A DNA stretch of 64,000 nucleotides. Source: Amycolatopsis vancoresmycina. GTDB lineage: Bacteria > Actinomycetota > Actinomycetes > Mycobacteriales > Pseudonocardiaceae. Below are positions 8,618 through 17,494 of this stretch, piece by piece (position 1 is the stretch's first letter; each line of letters begins with the position of its first letter). The translations under genes and the position numbers were made by a program. The notes beneath the pieces were generated by a model. The model was not told the DNA's origin. It ran no database searches and saw nothing but the letters and a program-made list of their open reading frames with translations. Where the stretch lies: the NCBI RefSeq assembly GCF_000716785.1, contig NZ_JNYY01000001.1, positions 868,001 through 932,000 of the forward strand, in the 5' to 3' direction.

Positions 8618-9442
8618 TCAGCCCTTCACGGATCCGGTCAGCCCGCCGACGATGCGCCGTTCGGCGAGCACGAAGAACGCGAGCGCCGGGATCGCCGACA
8701 GGGCGGTGAACGCGAGCACCCGGGCGGTGTCCTGGGAGAACTGGGACTGGAACATCGCGACGCCGAGCGGGAGCGTGAAGTGCCCGGAGTCGTTGAACAC
8801 CAGCAGTGGCAGCAGGTAGGCGTTCCAGCTGGTGACGAAGGCGAGCACGGCGACCGTGGTCAGCGCCGGCGTCGACAGCGGCAGCAGGATCCGCCAGAAG
8901 AACCCGAGCCGGGTGGCGCCGTCGAGCACGGCCGCGTCCTCGATCTCGCCCGGGATCGCGTGCATGAACGGCCGCAGGATCACGATCGTCACCGGCAGGG
9001 AGAACGCCGCCTCGGGGATCGCCACCCCCCAGAAGCTCTCGAGCATGCCCAGCTGGCGCAGCCACAGGTACAGCGGCAGCGTCGCCACCGTCAGCGGGAA
9101 CAGCAGGCCGATGGTGAACAGCGTGTACAACGCTTCGCGGCCCTTGAACTGGTACCGCGAAAGGGCGTACCCGGCCATCGACCCGAGCGTGACGGCGACC
9201 GCGGTCGCGATCACGGCGATCAGCGCGCTGTTGCCCAGGAACGTCCAGAACGCGCTCGAGCCCAGGACCGAGGCGTAGTTGTCGGTCACCCACGGGCCGG
9301 GCAGCCCGGCCGGGTCGGTGTTGATCTGGGCGTTGGTGCGGAACCCGCCGAGCACGACGAACAGCAGCGGCACGACCGTCACGCCGACGACGACGATCGC
9401 CGCGAGGTAGCCCATCGACAGGCCGAACTTGCCGGACCGCAT
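8618..9442 (-). CDS. Sugar ABC transporter permease (MalG-like)
   Basis: A 274-residue inner-membrane permease with six predicted membrane spans. The EAA-type loop that contacts the ATPase is visible as EDAAVLDGATRLGFFWRILLP (about residues 160-180). Its ATG overlaps the stop of the other permease gene in TGATG, so the two are translationally coupled. Together with the binding protein it forms the membrane part of a CUT1-type importer for oligosaccharides. No ATP-binding subunit is encoded in this window; in actinomycetes a shared MsiK-type ATPase often energises such importers. The downstream GH115 gene points to glucuronoxylan fragments as cargo. Confidence 0.92.
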   Translation of the reverse strand: MRSGKFGLSMGYLAAIVVVGVTVVPLLFVVLGGFRTNAQINTDPAGLPGPWVTDNYASVLGSSAFWTFLGNSALIAVIATAVAVTLGSMAGYALSRYQFKGREALYTLFTIGLLFPLTVATLPLYLWLRQLGMLESFWGVAIPEAAFSLPVTIVILRPFMHAIPGEIEDAAVLDGATRLGFFWRILLPLSTPALTTVAVLAFVTSWNAYLLPLLVFNDSGHFTLPLGVAMFQSQFSQDTARVLAFTALSAIPALAFFVLAERRIVGGLTGSVKG

Positions 9443-10413
9443 CAGCCCACCATCCTGGTCAGGGCGCCCTGGGTGTCCCGGCGGAGCGCGAACCGCTGGT
9501 ACAGCAGGGCGAACAGGAAGCAGATGACGAAGAGGATCACCGCGACCGCGGAGCCGAACCCGAACTCGTAGCGCTTGAAGCCGTGGTCGATCAGGTAGGT
9601 CGCCATCGTCGTCGAGGCGTTCGCCGGACCGCCGGTGGTCATGATCCAGACGATGTCGAACAGCTGGAGCGAGCCGATCACCGACAGGAAGATCCAGATC
9701 CGGATGGTCGGGCCGAGCAGCGGCAGCACCACGTGCCGGGTCGTCTGCCACGCCGACGCGCCATCGAGCGCCGCGGCTTCGCGAAGTTCGGCAGGCACGC
9801 CTTGCAGGCCGGCGAGCAGCAGGATGATGCCGAAGCCGATGTACTTCCAGGTGATCACCGCGAACAGCGTGTAGAGCACGATGCCCGGGTCGGCCAGCCA
9901 CTGGTGGATCGCACCGCCCAGCCCCACGCCCTTGAGCACCTGGTCGGCGAACGCGCCCGGCTGCAGCATCAGCGACCAGATGACCGCGGTGATCGCCTCG
10001 GACAGCACGTAGGGGGCGAACACCAGGGCGCGCAGCACGGCACGGCCCTTCAGCTTCCGGTTGAGCAGCATCGCCAGCCCGATCGACAGCGGCAGCTGCA
10101 CCACGATGGACAGCCCGGCGATGATCAGGTTGTGCACGATGGCGCTCTGGAACACCGTGCCGTTGAACGCGTCGGTGTAGTTGTCGAAGCCTACGAAGTC
10201 GTCGAGCGGGCCGAAGCCGTTCCACTTGAACAGGCTGTAGAAGCCGGCGATCCCGATCGGCACCAGGACGAACCCGACGAACACCAGCAGGGCCGGCCCG
10301 AGCAGCACCGCCAGCTCCAGGCGTTTGCCGAGACCGGAGCGTTTCCCCCGGGCACGGACCGCCGGTGCGGGCGGCCGCGCCGCCGCCCGCACCGGAGTCG
10401 TCGCCGTGGTCAC
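9442..10413 (-). CDS. Sugar ABC transporter permease (MalF-like)
   Basis: A 323-residue permease with a basic, proline-rich cytoplasmic N-terminus of about 30 residues and then six predicted spans. The EAA loop is present (REAAALDGASAWQTTRHVVLP, about residues 232-252). The start is GTG and overlaps the stop of the binding-protein gene in GTGA; the 3' end overlaps the next permease gene by one base. Gene order (binding protein, MalF-like, MalG-like) is standard for CUT1 importers. The substrate is inferred from the neighbouring xylan enzymes. Confidence 0.92.
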   Translation of the reverse strand: MTTATTPVRAAARPPAPAVRARGKRSGLGKRLELAVLLGPALLVFVGFVLVPIGIAGFYSLFKWNGFGPLDDFVGFDNYTDAFNGTVFQSAIVHNLIIAGLSIVVQLPLSIGLAMLLNRKLKGRAVLRALVFAPYVLSEAITAVIWSLMLQPGAFADQVLKGVGLGGAIHQWLADPGIVLYTLFAVITWKYIGFGIILLLAGLQGVPAELREAAALDGASAWQTTRHVVLPLLGPTIRIWIFLSVIGSLQLFDIVWIMTTGGPANASTTMATYLIDHGFKRYEFGFGSAVAVILFVICFLFALLYQRFALRRDTQGALTRMVG

Positions 10414-11711
10414 TTGTTGCCCGCCGCGGCCTGGTTGACGGCGGTCACGATGCCTTCGGGGGTGCCCTGGCCGGCGAACATGTTGGCCACCGCGTCGTTC
10501 AGCGCGGCGCCGACCGCCGTCGGGAACGCCCGGTCGAAGTACATCTGCACGTACGGCGCCTTCGTGCCGTAGTCGTTGACCTGCCGGAGCACATCGGTCT
10601 TCAGCGACTTCGCGGCGACGACGTTCACGGGCAGGCCGGTCCCCTTCGCGGCGAGCTCGGTCTGCACGGGCTCGCTGACCAGGTACTGCAGGAAGGCCGT
10701 GCAGGCCTTGGACGCACGGGTGGTGCAGGCGAAACCGTCACCGCCGCCGAGCGCGGCCGCCGGGTCGCCCTGCCCGCCCGCCACGGTCGGGAACGGGAAC
10801 CAGCCGATCTTCGAGTCCAGGTCCTTGTCCTCGGTCAGCGACGACATCGTGCCGGGTTCCCAGTCGCCCTGCAGCTCCATCGCGGCCTTGCCGTTGGCGA
10901 CGAGACCGGCGGAGCTGCCCGCGCCCTGCTGGGCGGGCGTGCCGGCGAACCCGGTCTGGAACGGTTCGGTGGCCAGGAAGTTCTTCAGGTCCTGCCCGGC
11001 CTTCGTCCAGCACGGGTCCTCGAGCTTGACCGCCTTCACCGACTGCTGGAGCACCGCGGTCGAGCATTCGCGGATGGCGAAGTAGTTGAAGTAGAAGGCA
11101 TCCGGCCAGCGGTCCTTGCCGCCGACCGAGATCGGCGCGATGCTCTTGGCCTTCAGCGCCGTGACGGCGGCGTTCAGCTCGTCCATGGTCTTCGGCGGGG
11201 TGGTGATCCCCGCTTGCTGGAACAGGTCCTTGCGGTACCAGAAGCCGACGAAGTGCTGCGTGAACGGCACGCCGTACTGCTTGCCGTCGACCTGCCACTT
11301 CTCGCCGAACTTGCCGGTGGCCTGCTCGATCCACGACTTGGTGTCGCCGGTGATGTCGGCGACCTTGCCCGAGGTGATCTGCCCGGCCAGGTCGCCGGCG
11401 CCCCAGGACTGGTAGATGTCCGGCGGCTCGGCCGACTGCAGGGCGAGGGGCACCTTCGTGTTGAAGTCCTCGTTCTGCAGCGGCTGGGCCTTGATCGTGA
11501 CTTCGGGGTGCGCCTTCTGGTAGTCGGCGACGACCTTCGCCCAGACCGACTTGATCGGGTCGGTGGTGCCGTTGTGCCACCAGGTCAGGGTGACCGGGCC
11601 CGACGGCTGGGCGGGTGTGTCGCTGCTTCCCCCGCTGCTGCACCCGTAGAGCACGAGCGGCGCGATGGCCACCAGGGCGGCGAGAACGGGGATCCGGTGT
11701 TTCAGAGACAT
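10410..11711 (-). CDS. Extracellular sugar-binding lipoprotein of ABC importer
   Basis: A 433-residue type 1 solute-binding protein. The lipoprotein signal ends in the lipobox LYGC (Cys24), so it should be anchored to the outer face of the membrane. The mature part opens with VTLTWWHNGTTD and has a substrate-pocket segment (WYRKDLFQQAGITTPPKT) typical of CUT1 binding proteins. The ATG at 11709-11711 is set by AGGAG ten bases upstream and by the position of the signal peptide; an upstream in-frame extension would spoil the signal. It is the first gene of the operon and is divergent from a LacI gene with an operator-like palindrome between. Confidence 0.93.
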   Translation of the reverse strand: MSLKHRIPVLAALVAIAPLVLYGCSSGGSSDTPAQPSGPVTLTWWHNGTTDPIKSVWAKVVADYQKAHPEVTIKAQPLQNEDFNTKVPLALQSAEPPDIYQSWGAGDLAGQITSGKVADITGDTKSWIEQATGKFGEKWQVDGKQYGVPFTQHFVGFWYRKDLFQQAGITTPPKTMDELNAAVTALKAKSIAPISVGGKDRWPDAFYFNYFAIRECSTAVLQQSVKAVKLEDPCWTKAGQDLKNFLATEPFQTGFAGTPAQQGAGSSAGLVANGKAAMELQGDWEPGTMSSLTEDKDLDSKIGWFPFPTVAGGQGDPAAALGGGDGFACTTRASKACTAFLQYLVSEPVQTELAAKGTGLPVNVVAAKSLKTDVLRQVNDYGTKAPYVQMYFDRAFPTAVGAALNDAVANMFAGQGTPEGIVTAVNQAAAGNK

Positions 11712-11808
11712 CGTGGGTCCACTCCTGACGACTTCGGCCGAGTTGGACGGGGCGCGACTGCGCCCGGGTTGGCGAAGAGTCTGCTCCCCGGGCAAATGGG
11801 ATGTCAAT

Positions 11809-11822
11809 CGTTGTCGATAACG
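11809..11822. promoter_or_regulatory. LacI-type operator in the transporter/regulator divergent region
   Basis: CGTTGTCGATAACG is a near-perfect palindrome with TCGA at its centre (CGTT...AACG arms), the shape expected for a LacI-family half-site pair. It lies 24 bp before the regulator start and about 98 bp before the binding-protein start, so one repressor could control both directions. Confidence 0.65.
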
Positions 11823-11845
11823 TTTTCCATGGTTAGTCTGAGCCG

Positions 11846-12856
11846 ATGCAGCCCAGTTCGAGGGTGACCATCCGTGACGTCGCCGCCCGGGCCGGCGTCT
11901 CGGTGGCCACGGTCTCCAAAGTGATCAACGAGCGCTACGGCGTCTCCGCCGCGACGCTCGCGCGCGTCCGTGCCGTCATCGAAGAGCTCGGCTACGAGGC
12001 GAGCCTCGTGGCGCAGAGCCTGAGAAACCACCGGACGAACGTCATCGGGATCCTGGTCGCCGACCTCGAACCGTTCTCGACCGAGCTGCTGAAGGGGGCC
12101 GCGGACGCCATCCGCGGCAGCGGTTTCGAACTGGTCGTCTACTCCGCGGGCGGGCGCACCGGCGACCCGGTGGGCTGGGAGAAGCGCTACCTCTCCCGGC
12201 TGAGCGGCACCCTCGTCGACGGCGCCGTGCTGGTCACCCCGGCCGTGTCGCTGGAAGCCGTGCCCGGCACGCCGGTCGTCGCGGTCGACCCGCACACCGG
12301 GCCGTCGCACCTGCCGACCATCGACTCCGACAACCTGCGCGGCGCCCAGCTGGCCACCGAGCACCTCCTCGAGCTGGGGCACCGGCGGATCGCGTTCCTC
12401 TCCGGCCGCCCCGACCTGCAGTCGGCCGAACTGCGCAAGACCGGGTACCTGCGCGCGCTGACGGCCGCGGGCATCACCCCGGACGAGGACCTGATCCGGG
12501 TCGGCGCCTACGACCCGGAGGTCTCCGCGGCCTCGGCCCACGAGCTGCTGACCGGGCCGGACCGGCCGACCGCGGTGTTCGCCGCGAACGACATCTCGGC
12601 CATCGCGACCGTCGGCGCGGCCCGCGAGCTCGGGCTGACCGTGCCCGGCGACCTGTCCGTGGTCGGCTTCGACAACGTGCCCGAGTCCGCGCTCTGCAGC
12701 CCGCCGCTGACCACAGTGGACCAGCCGATCCGCGAGATGGGCCACCGGGCGATCCGGATGCTCATCGCGCTGATCAACGGCGACGAGGTCGGGCCGACCC
12801 ACGTCACCCTCGACACCGGCCTGGTGGTGCGGCACTCGACCCGCGCCATCCCCTGA
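11846..12856 (+). CDS. LacI-family transcriptional regulator (importer/GH3-linked)
   Basis: A 336-residue repressor. The DNA-binding head (VTIRDVAARAGVSVATVSKV, residues 6-25) is intact and the effector domain has GHRRIAFLSGR, PTAVFAANDIS and DLSVVGFDNVP. It starts at ATG 11846 close to the operator-like palindrome, so autoregulation is likely. It is followed after 40 nt by the GH3 gene on the same strand, and its back-to-back partner is the oligosaccharide importer operon. The effector is probably a xylan-derived sugar. It is distinct from the LacI gene at 4437, giving the locus two regulators. Confidence 0.92.
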   Translation: MQPSSRVTIRDVAARAGVSVATVSKVINERYGVSAATLARVRAVIEELGYEASLVAQSLRNHRTNVIGILVADLEPFSTELLKGAADAIRGSGFELVVYSAGGRTGDPVGWEKRYLSRLSGTLVDGAVLVTPAVSLEAVPGTPVVAVDPHTGPSHLPTIDSDNLRGAQLATEHLLELGHRRIAFLSGRPDLQSAELRKTGYLRALTAAGITPDEDLIRVGAYDPEVSAASAHELLTGPDRPTAVFAANDISAIATVGAARELGLTVPGDLSVVGFDNVPESALCSPPLTTVDQPIREMGHRAIRMLIALINGDEVGPTHVTLDTGLVVRHSTRAIP

Positions 12857-12896
12857 ACCCCTTCCCACGCCCCCCCCACACGAAGGGCGGAAACCC

Positions 12897-15194
12897 TTGA
12901 CCACGCAGCCCACCACGGCCGGAGAGCCGTGGCGCGACCCCGCGGCCGACCCGGGCGAGCGAGTCCGCGTCCTGCTGGACCGGATGACCCTGCGCGAGAA
13001 GCTCGCCCAGCTCTACGGCGTCTGGGTCGGCATCGACTCGGGCGGCGAGATGGCGCCGCACCAGCACGACTTCGTCGACGCGGCGGTCGACCTCGACGAC
13101 CTGGTCCGCCACGGCATCGGGCAGCTGACCCGCGCGTTCGGCACCCGGCCGGTCGACCCGGTGATCGGGGCGCGCAGCCTCGCCCGCACCCAGCGCCAGA
13201 TCGTGACCAGCAGCCGGTTCGGCATCCCGGCCGTGGTCCACGAGGAGTGCCTGACCGGCCTGGCCGCGTGGCAGGCGACGATCTACCCCGCGCCGCTGTC
13301 GTGGGGCGCGACCTTCGACCCGGAGCTCGTGCGCCGGATGGCCGGGAAGATCGGGCGGACCATGCGCGGCCTCGGCGTGCACCAGGGGCTCGCGCCGGTC
13401 CTCGACGTCGCCCGCGACCTGCGCTGGGGGCGGGTCGAGGAGACCATCGGCGAGGACCCGTACCTGGTCGGGACGATCGGCAGCGCGTACGTCGCGGGCC
13501 TGGAGTCGGCCGGCATCGTCGCCACGCTCAAGCACTTCGTCGGGTACTCCGCCTCGCGCGCCGGGCGCAACCTGGCGCCGGTTTCGGCCGGGCCGCGGGA
13601 GATCGCCGACGTCCTGCTGCCGCCGTTCGAGCTGGCCCTGCGTGCGGGTGCCCGGTCGGTGATGAACGCCTACACCGACACCGACGGCGTCCCGTCCGCC
13701 GCCGACACCACGCTGCTGACGGACCTGCTGCGCGACACCTACGGCTTCGACGGCACGGTCGTCGCCGACTACTTCTCGGTGGCGTTCCTGCACCGGCTGC
13801 ACGGGGTCGCGGCCGACCGCGGCGACGCCGCCCGGCAGGCGCTCACCGCCGGCATCGACGTCGAACTGCCCACGATGGACTGCTACGGCGAGCCGCTGCT
13901 CGCCGCGGTGGAAGGGGGCGCGGTCGATGTCGCCGCCGTCGACCGCGCCCTCGAACGGGTGCTGCGGCAGAAGTGCGAACTGGGCCTGCTCGACGCGGGC
14001 TGGGCGCCGGAGGTGCCCGAGGAGATCGACCTCGACGACGCGGAGTCGCGGGCGCTGGCCCGCGAGGTCGCCGAGCGCTCGATCGTGCTGCTGCACAACG
14101 ACGGCACGCTCCCGCTCACGCCCGGCACCGGGCTCGCCGTGGTGGGCCCGCGCGCCGACACGCCCGGCGCGATGCTCGGCTGCTACTCCTTCCCGCTGCA
14201 CGTCGGCGTCCACCACCCCGACGTCCCGTTCGGCGTCTCGGTGCCGACCGTGCTGGAGGCCCTGCGGTCCTCCTACGACGTCACCTACGCCCAGGGCTGC
14301 CCGGTCACCGGCGGGGACGACGACGGGATCGCCGAGGCGGTGGCGGCCTGCGCGGACGCGTCGGTGTGCGTGGCGGTGCTGGGCGACCGGGCCGGGCTGT
14401 TCGGCGGCGGGACGTCCGGCGAAGGCTGCGACGCGCCCGACCTGCGGCTGCCGGGCCGCCAGGAAGAACTGCTGGACGCCCTGCTGGACACGGGCAAGCC
14501 GGTGGTGCTCGTCCTGCTCTCGGGGCGGCCGTACGAGCTTTCCCGGCAGCTGCCCCGGCTGGCCGCGGTCGTGTGCGGCTTCTACCCCGGCGAGGAGGGC
14601 GCGGCGGCGCTGGCCGGCGTGCTCGACGGCCGGATCAACCCGGCCGGGCGGCTGCCGGTGAGCTTCCCGGCGGCCGGCGCGAGCCAGCCGTCGACCTACC
14701 TGGCGGCGCCGCTCGGCCGGCGCAGCGAAGTGTCCACAGTGGATCCGTCGCCGCTGTTCCCGTTCGGCCACGGGCTGTCCTACGCGCCGGCGACCTGGCT
14801 CGACGTCAGCGCGACCGGCTCGCTCTGGCCGACCGACGGCGTCTGCCGGGTCCGGGTGACGCTGCGCAACGACCACCAGCGCGAGACGTCCGAAGTCGTC
14901 CAGGTGTACCTGCACGACCCGGTGGCCGACGTCGCCCGGCCCGAGCGCCAGCTGATCGCGGCCCGCCGCGTCACCGTCGCCCCGGGCACGACGACGGTGC
15001 TCGACGTCGCGCTGCACGCGGACCTGACGTCGTACACCGGCCGCGCCGGCCGCCGCCAGGTCGATCCCGGCGACGTCGAGCTGCGGGTGGGGACGTCGAG
15101 CGAGCAGATCGTCGCCACCCTGCACTGCACGCTGACCGGGCCGCGCCGCTTCGTCGGCTTCGACCGGGTCCTGGCCCCGGAGTTCTCGTCGTGA
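12897..15194 (+). CDS. GH3 beta-xylosidase / beta-glucosidase
   Basis: A 765-residue, apparently cytoplasmic glycoside hydrolase (no signal peptide). It has the N-terminal GH3 barrel (about 20-390), the C-terminal alpha/beta sandwich (about 400-600) and a fibronectin-III-like end domain (about 660-750). The nucleophile is probably Asp291 in VVADYF, where many family members have SDW. Other GH3 motifs are RWGRVEETIGEDPYL, KHFVGYS and SPLFPFGHGLSY. I chose the TTG start at 12897 because the preceding GAAGGGCGG is well spaced and no ATG lies near the conserved N-terminus. It probably splits imported xylo-oligosaccharides; beta-glucosidase activity is possible. Confidence 0.88.
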   Translation: MTTQPTTAGEPWRDPAADPGERVRVLLDRMTLREKLAQLYGVWVGIDSGGEMAPHQHDFVDAAVDLDDLVRHGIGQLTRAFGTRPVDPVIGARSLARTQRQIVTSSRFGIPAVVHEECLTGLAAWQATIYPAPLSWGATFDPELVRRMAGKIGRTMRGLGVHQGLAPVLDVARDLRWGRVEETIGEDPYLVGTIGSAYVAGLESAGIVATLKHFVGYSASRAGRNLAPVSAGPREIADVLLPPFELALRAGARSVMNAYTDTDGVPSAADTTLLTDLLRDTYGFDGTVVADYFSVAFLHRLHGVAADRGDAARQALTAGIDVELPTMDCYGEPLLAAVEGGAVDVAAVDRALERVLRQKCELGLLDAGWAPEVPEEIDLDDAESRALAREVAERSIVLLHNDGTLPLTPGTGLAVVGPRADTPGAMLGCYSFPLHVGVHHPDVPFGVSVPTVLEALRSSYDVTYAQGCPVTGGDDDGIAEAVAACADASVCVAVLGDRAGLFGGGTSGEGCDAPDLRLPGRQEELLDALLDTGKPVVLVLLSGRPYELSRQLPRLAAVVCGFYPGEEGAAALAGVLDGRINPAGRLPVSFPAAGASQPSTYLAAPLGRRSEVSTVDPSPLFPFGHGLSYAPATWLDVSATGSLWPTDGVCRVRVTLRNDHQRETSEVVQVYLHDPVADVARPERQLIAARRVTVAPGTTTVLDVALHADLTSYTGRAGRRQVDPGDVELRVGTSSEQIVATLHCTLTGPRRFVGFDRVLAPEFSS

Positions 15195-16411
15195 AGCGGC
15201 CGCTCGCGGTCCTCTTCCTGGCCGTGCTGACCGCCCTGTTCGTCGGCGCCTCCGGCCGTCCCGCGCCGTCGCACTGGGTGGCGACCTGGACGTCGATGCC
15301 CCAGCTGACCGAGCCGGGCAACCTGCCACCGGCGCCGTTCACCGGGACCGACCGGGTGCTCGACAACGCGTCGGTGCGCGAGACTGCGCACGTGACGGCC
15401 GGCGGCCCGCGGATCCGGCTGCGGTTCTCCAACGCCTTCGGCGGGGCTCCGCTGCCGCTGACCGCGGTCTCGGTGGCGCGCCCGGTTTCCGGCGCGGCCG
15501 GGGTGTCCGCCGTGGTGCCGGGCAGCGTCGTGCCCGTGACGTTCCACGGCAGGCCGTCCACGGTGGTGCCGATGGGCGCCCAGGTCGTGTCGGACCCGCT
15601 GCCGTTCCCGGTGCGGCCGTCGGAGAACATCACGGTGACCGCGTACCTGGCGCACGGCCAGGCGTCGACGTCGATCACCTCGCACCCCGGCTCCCGCACG
15701 ACGTCCTACCTGCTGGCGGGCGACCAGGTGACGGCCACCGACCTGCCGGGCGCGACCCCGGTGGACCACTGGTACTTCTTCAGCGGCATCGAGGTCCTCT
15801 CGCCGGCGTCGGCGGTGGCGGTGATCGGCGACTCCATTTCGGACGGCCGCGGCTCGACGACCAACGGCAACGACCGCTGGCCGGACGTCCTGGCCGGGCG
15901 CCTGCACGGGGTGGCCGTGGTGAACCAGGCCGCGGGCGGCAACCGCGTGCTGCAGGACGGGCTGGGCCCGAACGTGCTGGCCCGCCTGGACCGCGATCTG
16001 CTGTCGACGAGCGGGGTTTCGCGGGCGATCGTGTTCGAGGGCGTGAACGACATCGGCACGGCGGCCCCGGCCGACGCGGCGGCGGTGGCCGACGAGCTGA
16101 TCGACGCGTACGACCAGATCCTGGTCCGCGCGCACGCCCAGGACATCAGCGTCTACGGCGCGACGATCACCCCGTTCGGCGGCAACGCGGCTTACGACGT
16201 GCCGGAACGCGAAGCGGCCCGGCAGAAGGTGAACGCGTGGATCCGTCAGCCGGGACACTTCGACGCGCTGCTGGACTTCGACAAGGTGGCCCGCGACCCG
16301 GCGGCCCCGGCGCAGCTGCTCCCGGCCTACGACGTCGGCGACCACCTGCACCTCAACCCGGCGGGGTATCGCGCGCTCGGTTCGAGTGTCCCGCTCGGGC
16401 TGTTTTCGTGA
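15191..16411 (+). CDS. Secreted SGNH/GDSL-family esterase
   Basis: A 406-residue hydrolase whose GTG start overlaps the GH3 stop in GTGA, so it is coupled to that gene. A Sec signal is visible (MKRPLAVLFLAVLTALFVGASG). The SGNH blocks are present: block I VIGDSISDG with nucleophile Ser215, block II Gly in NQAAGGNR, block III FEGVNDIG, and block V DHLHLNP with the catalytic His. A beta-rich N-terminal part of about 180 residues precedes the hydrolase domain. Context suggests removal of acetyl or acyl groups from xylan fragments, but the family also includes lipases and peptidoglycan esterases. Confidence 0.85.
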   Translation: MKRPLAVLFLAVLTALFVGASGRPAPSHWVATWTSMPQLTEPGNLPPAPFTGTDRVLDNASVRETAHVTAGGPRIRLRFSNAFGGAPLPLTAVSVARPVSGAAGVSAVVPGSVVPVTFHGRPSTVVPMGAQVVSDPLPFPVRPSENITVTAYLAHGQASTSITSHPGSRTTSYLLAGDQVTATDLPGATPVDHWYFFSGIEVLSPASAVAVIGDSISDGRGSTTNGNDRWPDVLAGRLHGVAVVNQAAGGNRVLQDGLGPNVLARLDRDLLSTSGVSRAIVFEGVNDIGTAAPADAAAVADELIDAYDQILVRAHAQDISVYGATITPFGGNAAYDVPEREAARQKVNAWIRQPGHFDALLDFDKVARDPAAPAQLLPAYDVGDHLHLNPAGYRALGSSVPLGLFS

Positions 16412-16463
16412 AAAAAAGGTTTCCCACCGAATAGTGGACAATTCCTGGACGCGGTTTTCCCGG

Positions 16464-16510
16464 CCGTGATCACTGTTCGCCGAGCCCGATCTGACGGACG
16501 GTGATCACGC
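16464..16510. repeat. Paired GTGATCAC palindromes in an intergenic region
   Basis: CCGTGATCAC (16464-16473) and GTGATCACGC (16501-16510) each contain the 8-bp palindrome GTGATCAC and are inverted copies 27 bp apart. They lie in the 224-nt gap between the esterase gene and the Asp23-like gene, and could be a weak hairpin or an operator. Confidence 0.35.
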
Positions 16511-16635
16511 CGGATACCCGTTGGGACACAAGCGAGTCTCGATGCCGGGGCCCCTGTGCCGCGGATCACGGCGATGCCCCTAGTATGTCGCCGTCTGCTC
16601 GTCCCCACAGGTCGTCGCTCCCGGAAAGGGAAACC

Positions 16636-17442
16636 ATGTCCGACGTCATCAACAGCATCTTCGGCCGTCCCAAGAACGAAAACACCGGCGGCTACGCCTA
16701 CGGCACCGTCGAGCCCGAGCCGGTGGTGGTCGCCGAGGCGCCCGCCGCCGAGACCGCCGACGCGGACGTCGTGGTCGAGGAGACGGAATCCGCACCGGAG
16801 GCGGAAGCCACGGCGGAAACCGCCGAGGCCGAAGCGGCCGACGAATCCGAAGAGGACGCCGAAGAGGAGCTGGACGCCGCCGAGACCGAGGACGCCGACG
16901 AAGACGCGACGGACACCGAGGAGTCCGAGGAGGACGTCGCGGACGCCTCCGACGAGGACGTCGCCGAAGCCGAAGACGACGACACGGACTCGAACACCGT
17001 TGAGGCCGAGACCGAAGCCGAGCCGGTCGCGGAGGCGGAGCCGGTCGCCGAAGCCGAGGAGGCGCCGGTTTCCGAGGACGAGCCCGTCGCGGAAGCCGAA
17101 GCGGAACCGGCCGTCGAGGCCGAGCCGGCCGCGGCCCGCCCGGCCGCGGGCACCCGCGGCAGCACCACGGTCGCCGACGGGGTGGTCGGCAAGATCGTCC
17201 TGCGCATCGCCGCCAAGACCGAGGGCGTGCACAGCGTCGACGACAGCGGGATCAAGGTCGAGCTGGCCGACGAGGTCGCCTGGATCACGATCCCGCTGGT
17301 CCTCGAGTTCGGCCACGCGGTCAAGGCGGCGGGCGAGCAGGTCCGGGTCGCCGTGATCGACGCCGTCGAGCAGTACCTCGGCCTCGACGTCGAGGTCGTG
17401 GACGTGCACGTCACCGACATCCACTTCCCGGAAGCGGACTGA
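16636..17442 (+). CDS. Asp23/Gls24-family protein with long acidic arm
   Basis: A 268-residue protein with two unlike parts. Residues from about 24 to 168 are almost wholly Glu, Asp, Ala, Val, Pro and Thr, a strongly acidic, low-complexity and probably disordered arm. Residues from about 175 to 268 form an Asp23/Gls24 domain (GVVGKIVLRIAAKTEGV, then IDAVEQYLGL and VDVHVTDIHF). Asp23 proteins are associated with envelope stress and membrane-linked filaments in Firmicutes; the actinobacterial role is unknown. I start at ATG 16636 after GGAAAGGG. The gene is alone, ends in a strong terminator, and has no membrane anchor of its own. Confidence 0.82.
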   Translation: MSDVINSIFGRPKNENTGGYAYGTVEPEPVVVAEAPAAETADADVVVEETESAPEAEATAETAEAEAADESEEDAEEELDAAETEDADEDATDTEESEEDVADASDEDVAEAEDDDTDSNTVEAETEAEPVAEAEPVAEAEEAPVSEDEPVAEAEAEPAVEAEPAAARPAAGTRGSTTVADGVVGKIVLRIAAKTEGVHSVDDSGIKVELADEVAWITIPLVLEFGHAVKAAGEQVRVAVIDAVEQYLGLDVEVVDVHVTDIHFPEAD

Positions 17443-17445
17443 GCC

Positions 17446-17480
17446 GAGTGCCCGGTCCCGCACGCCGGGACCGGGCACTC
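17446..17480 (+). terminator. Strong hairpin terminator after the Asp23-like gene
   Basis: A perfect 15-bp stem (GAGTGCCCGGTCCCG / CGGGACCGGGCACTC) with a 5-nt loop starts four bases after the stop. The next gene converges on it 15 nt away, so it may serve both strands. Confidence 0.85.
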
Positions 17481-17494
17481 CGGCCGATCGCCGG

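Noticed and set aside
5690..9571. A 1293-codon plus-strand open frame opposite GH115 and the permease genes
   Set aside because: It spans three real genes in antisense and has a Val/Arg/His-rich composition typical of reverse-frame shadows in GC-rich DNA.
12804..15329. An 841-codon minus-strand open frame opposite the GH3 gene
   Set aside because: It is antisense to a clear GH3 enzyme and crosses the LacI and esterase boundaries.
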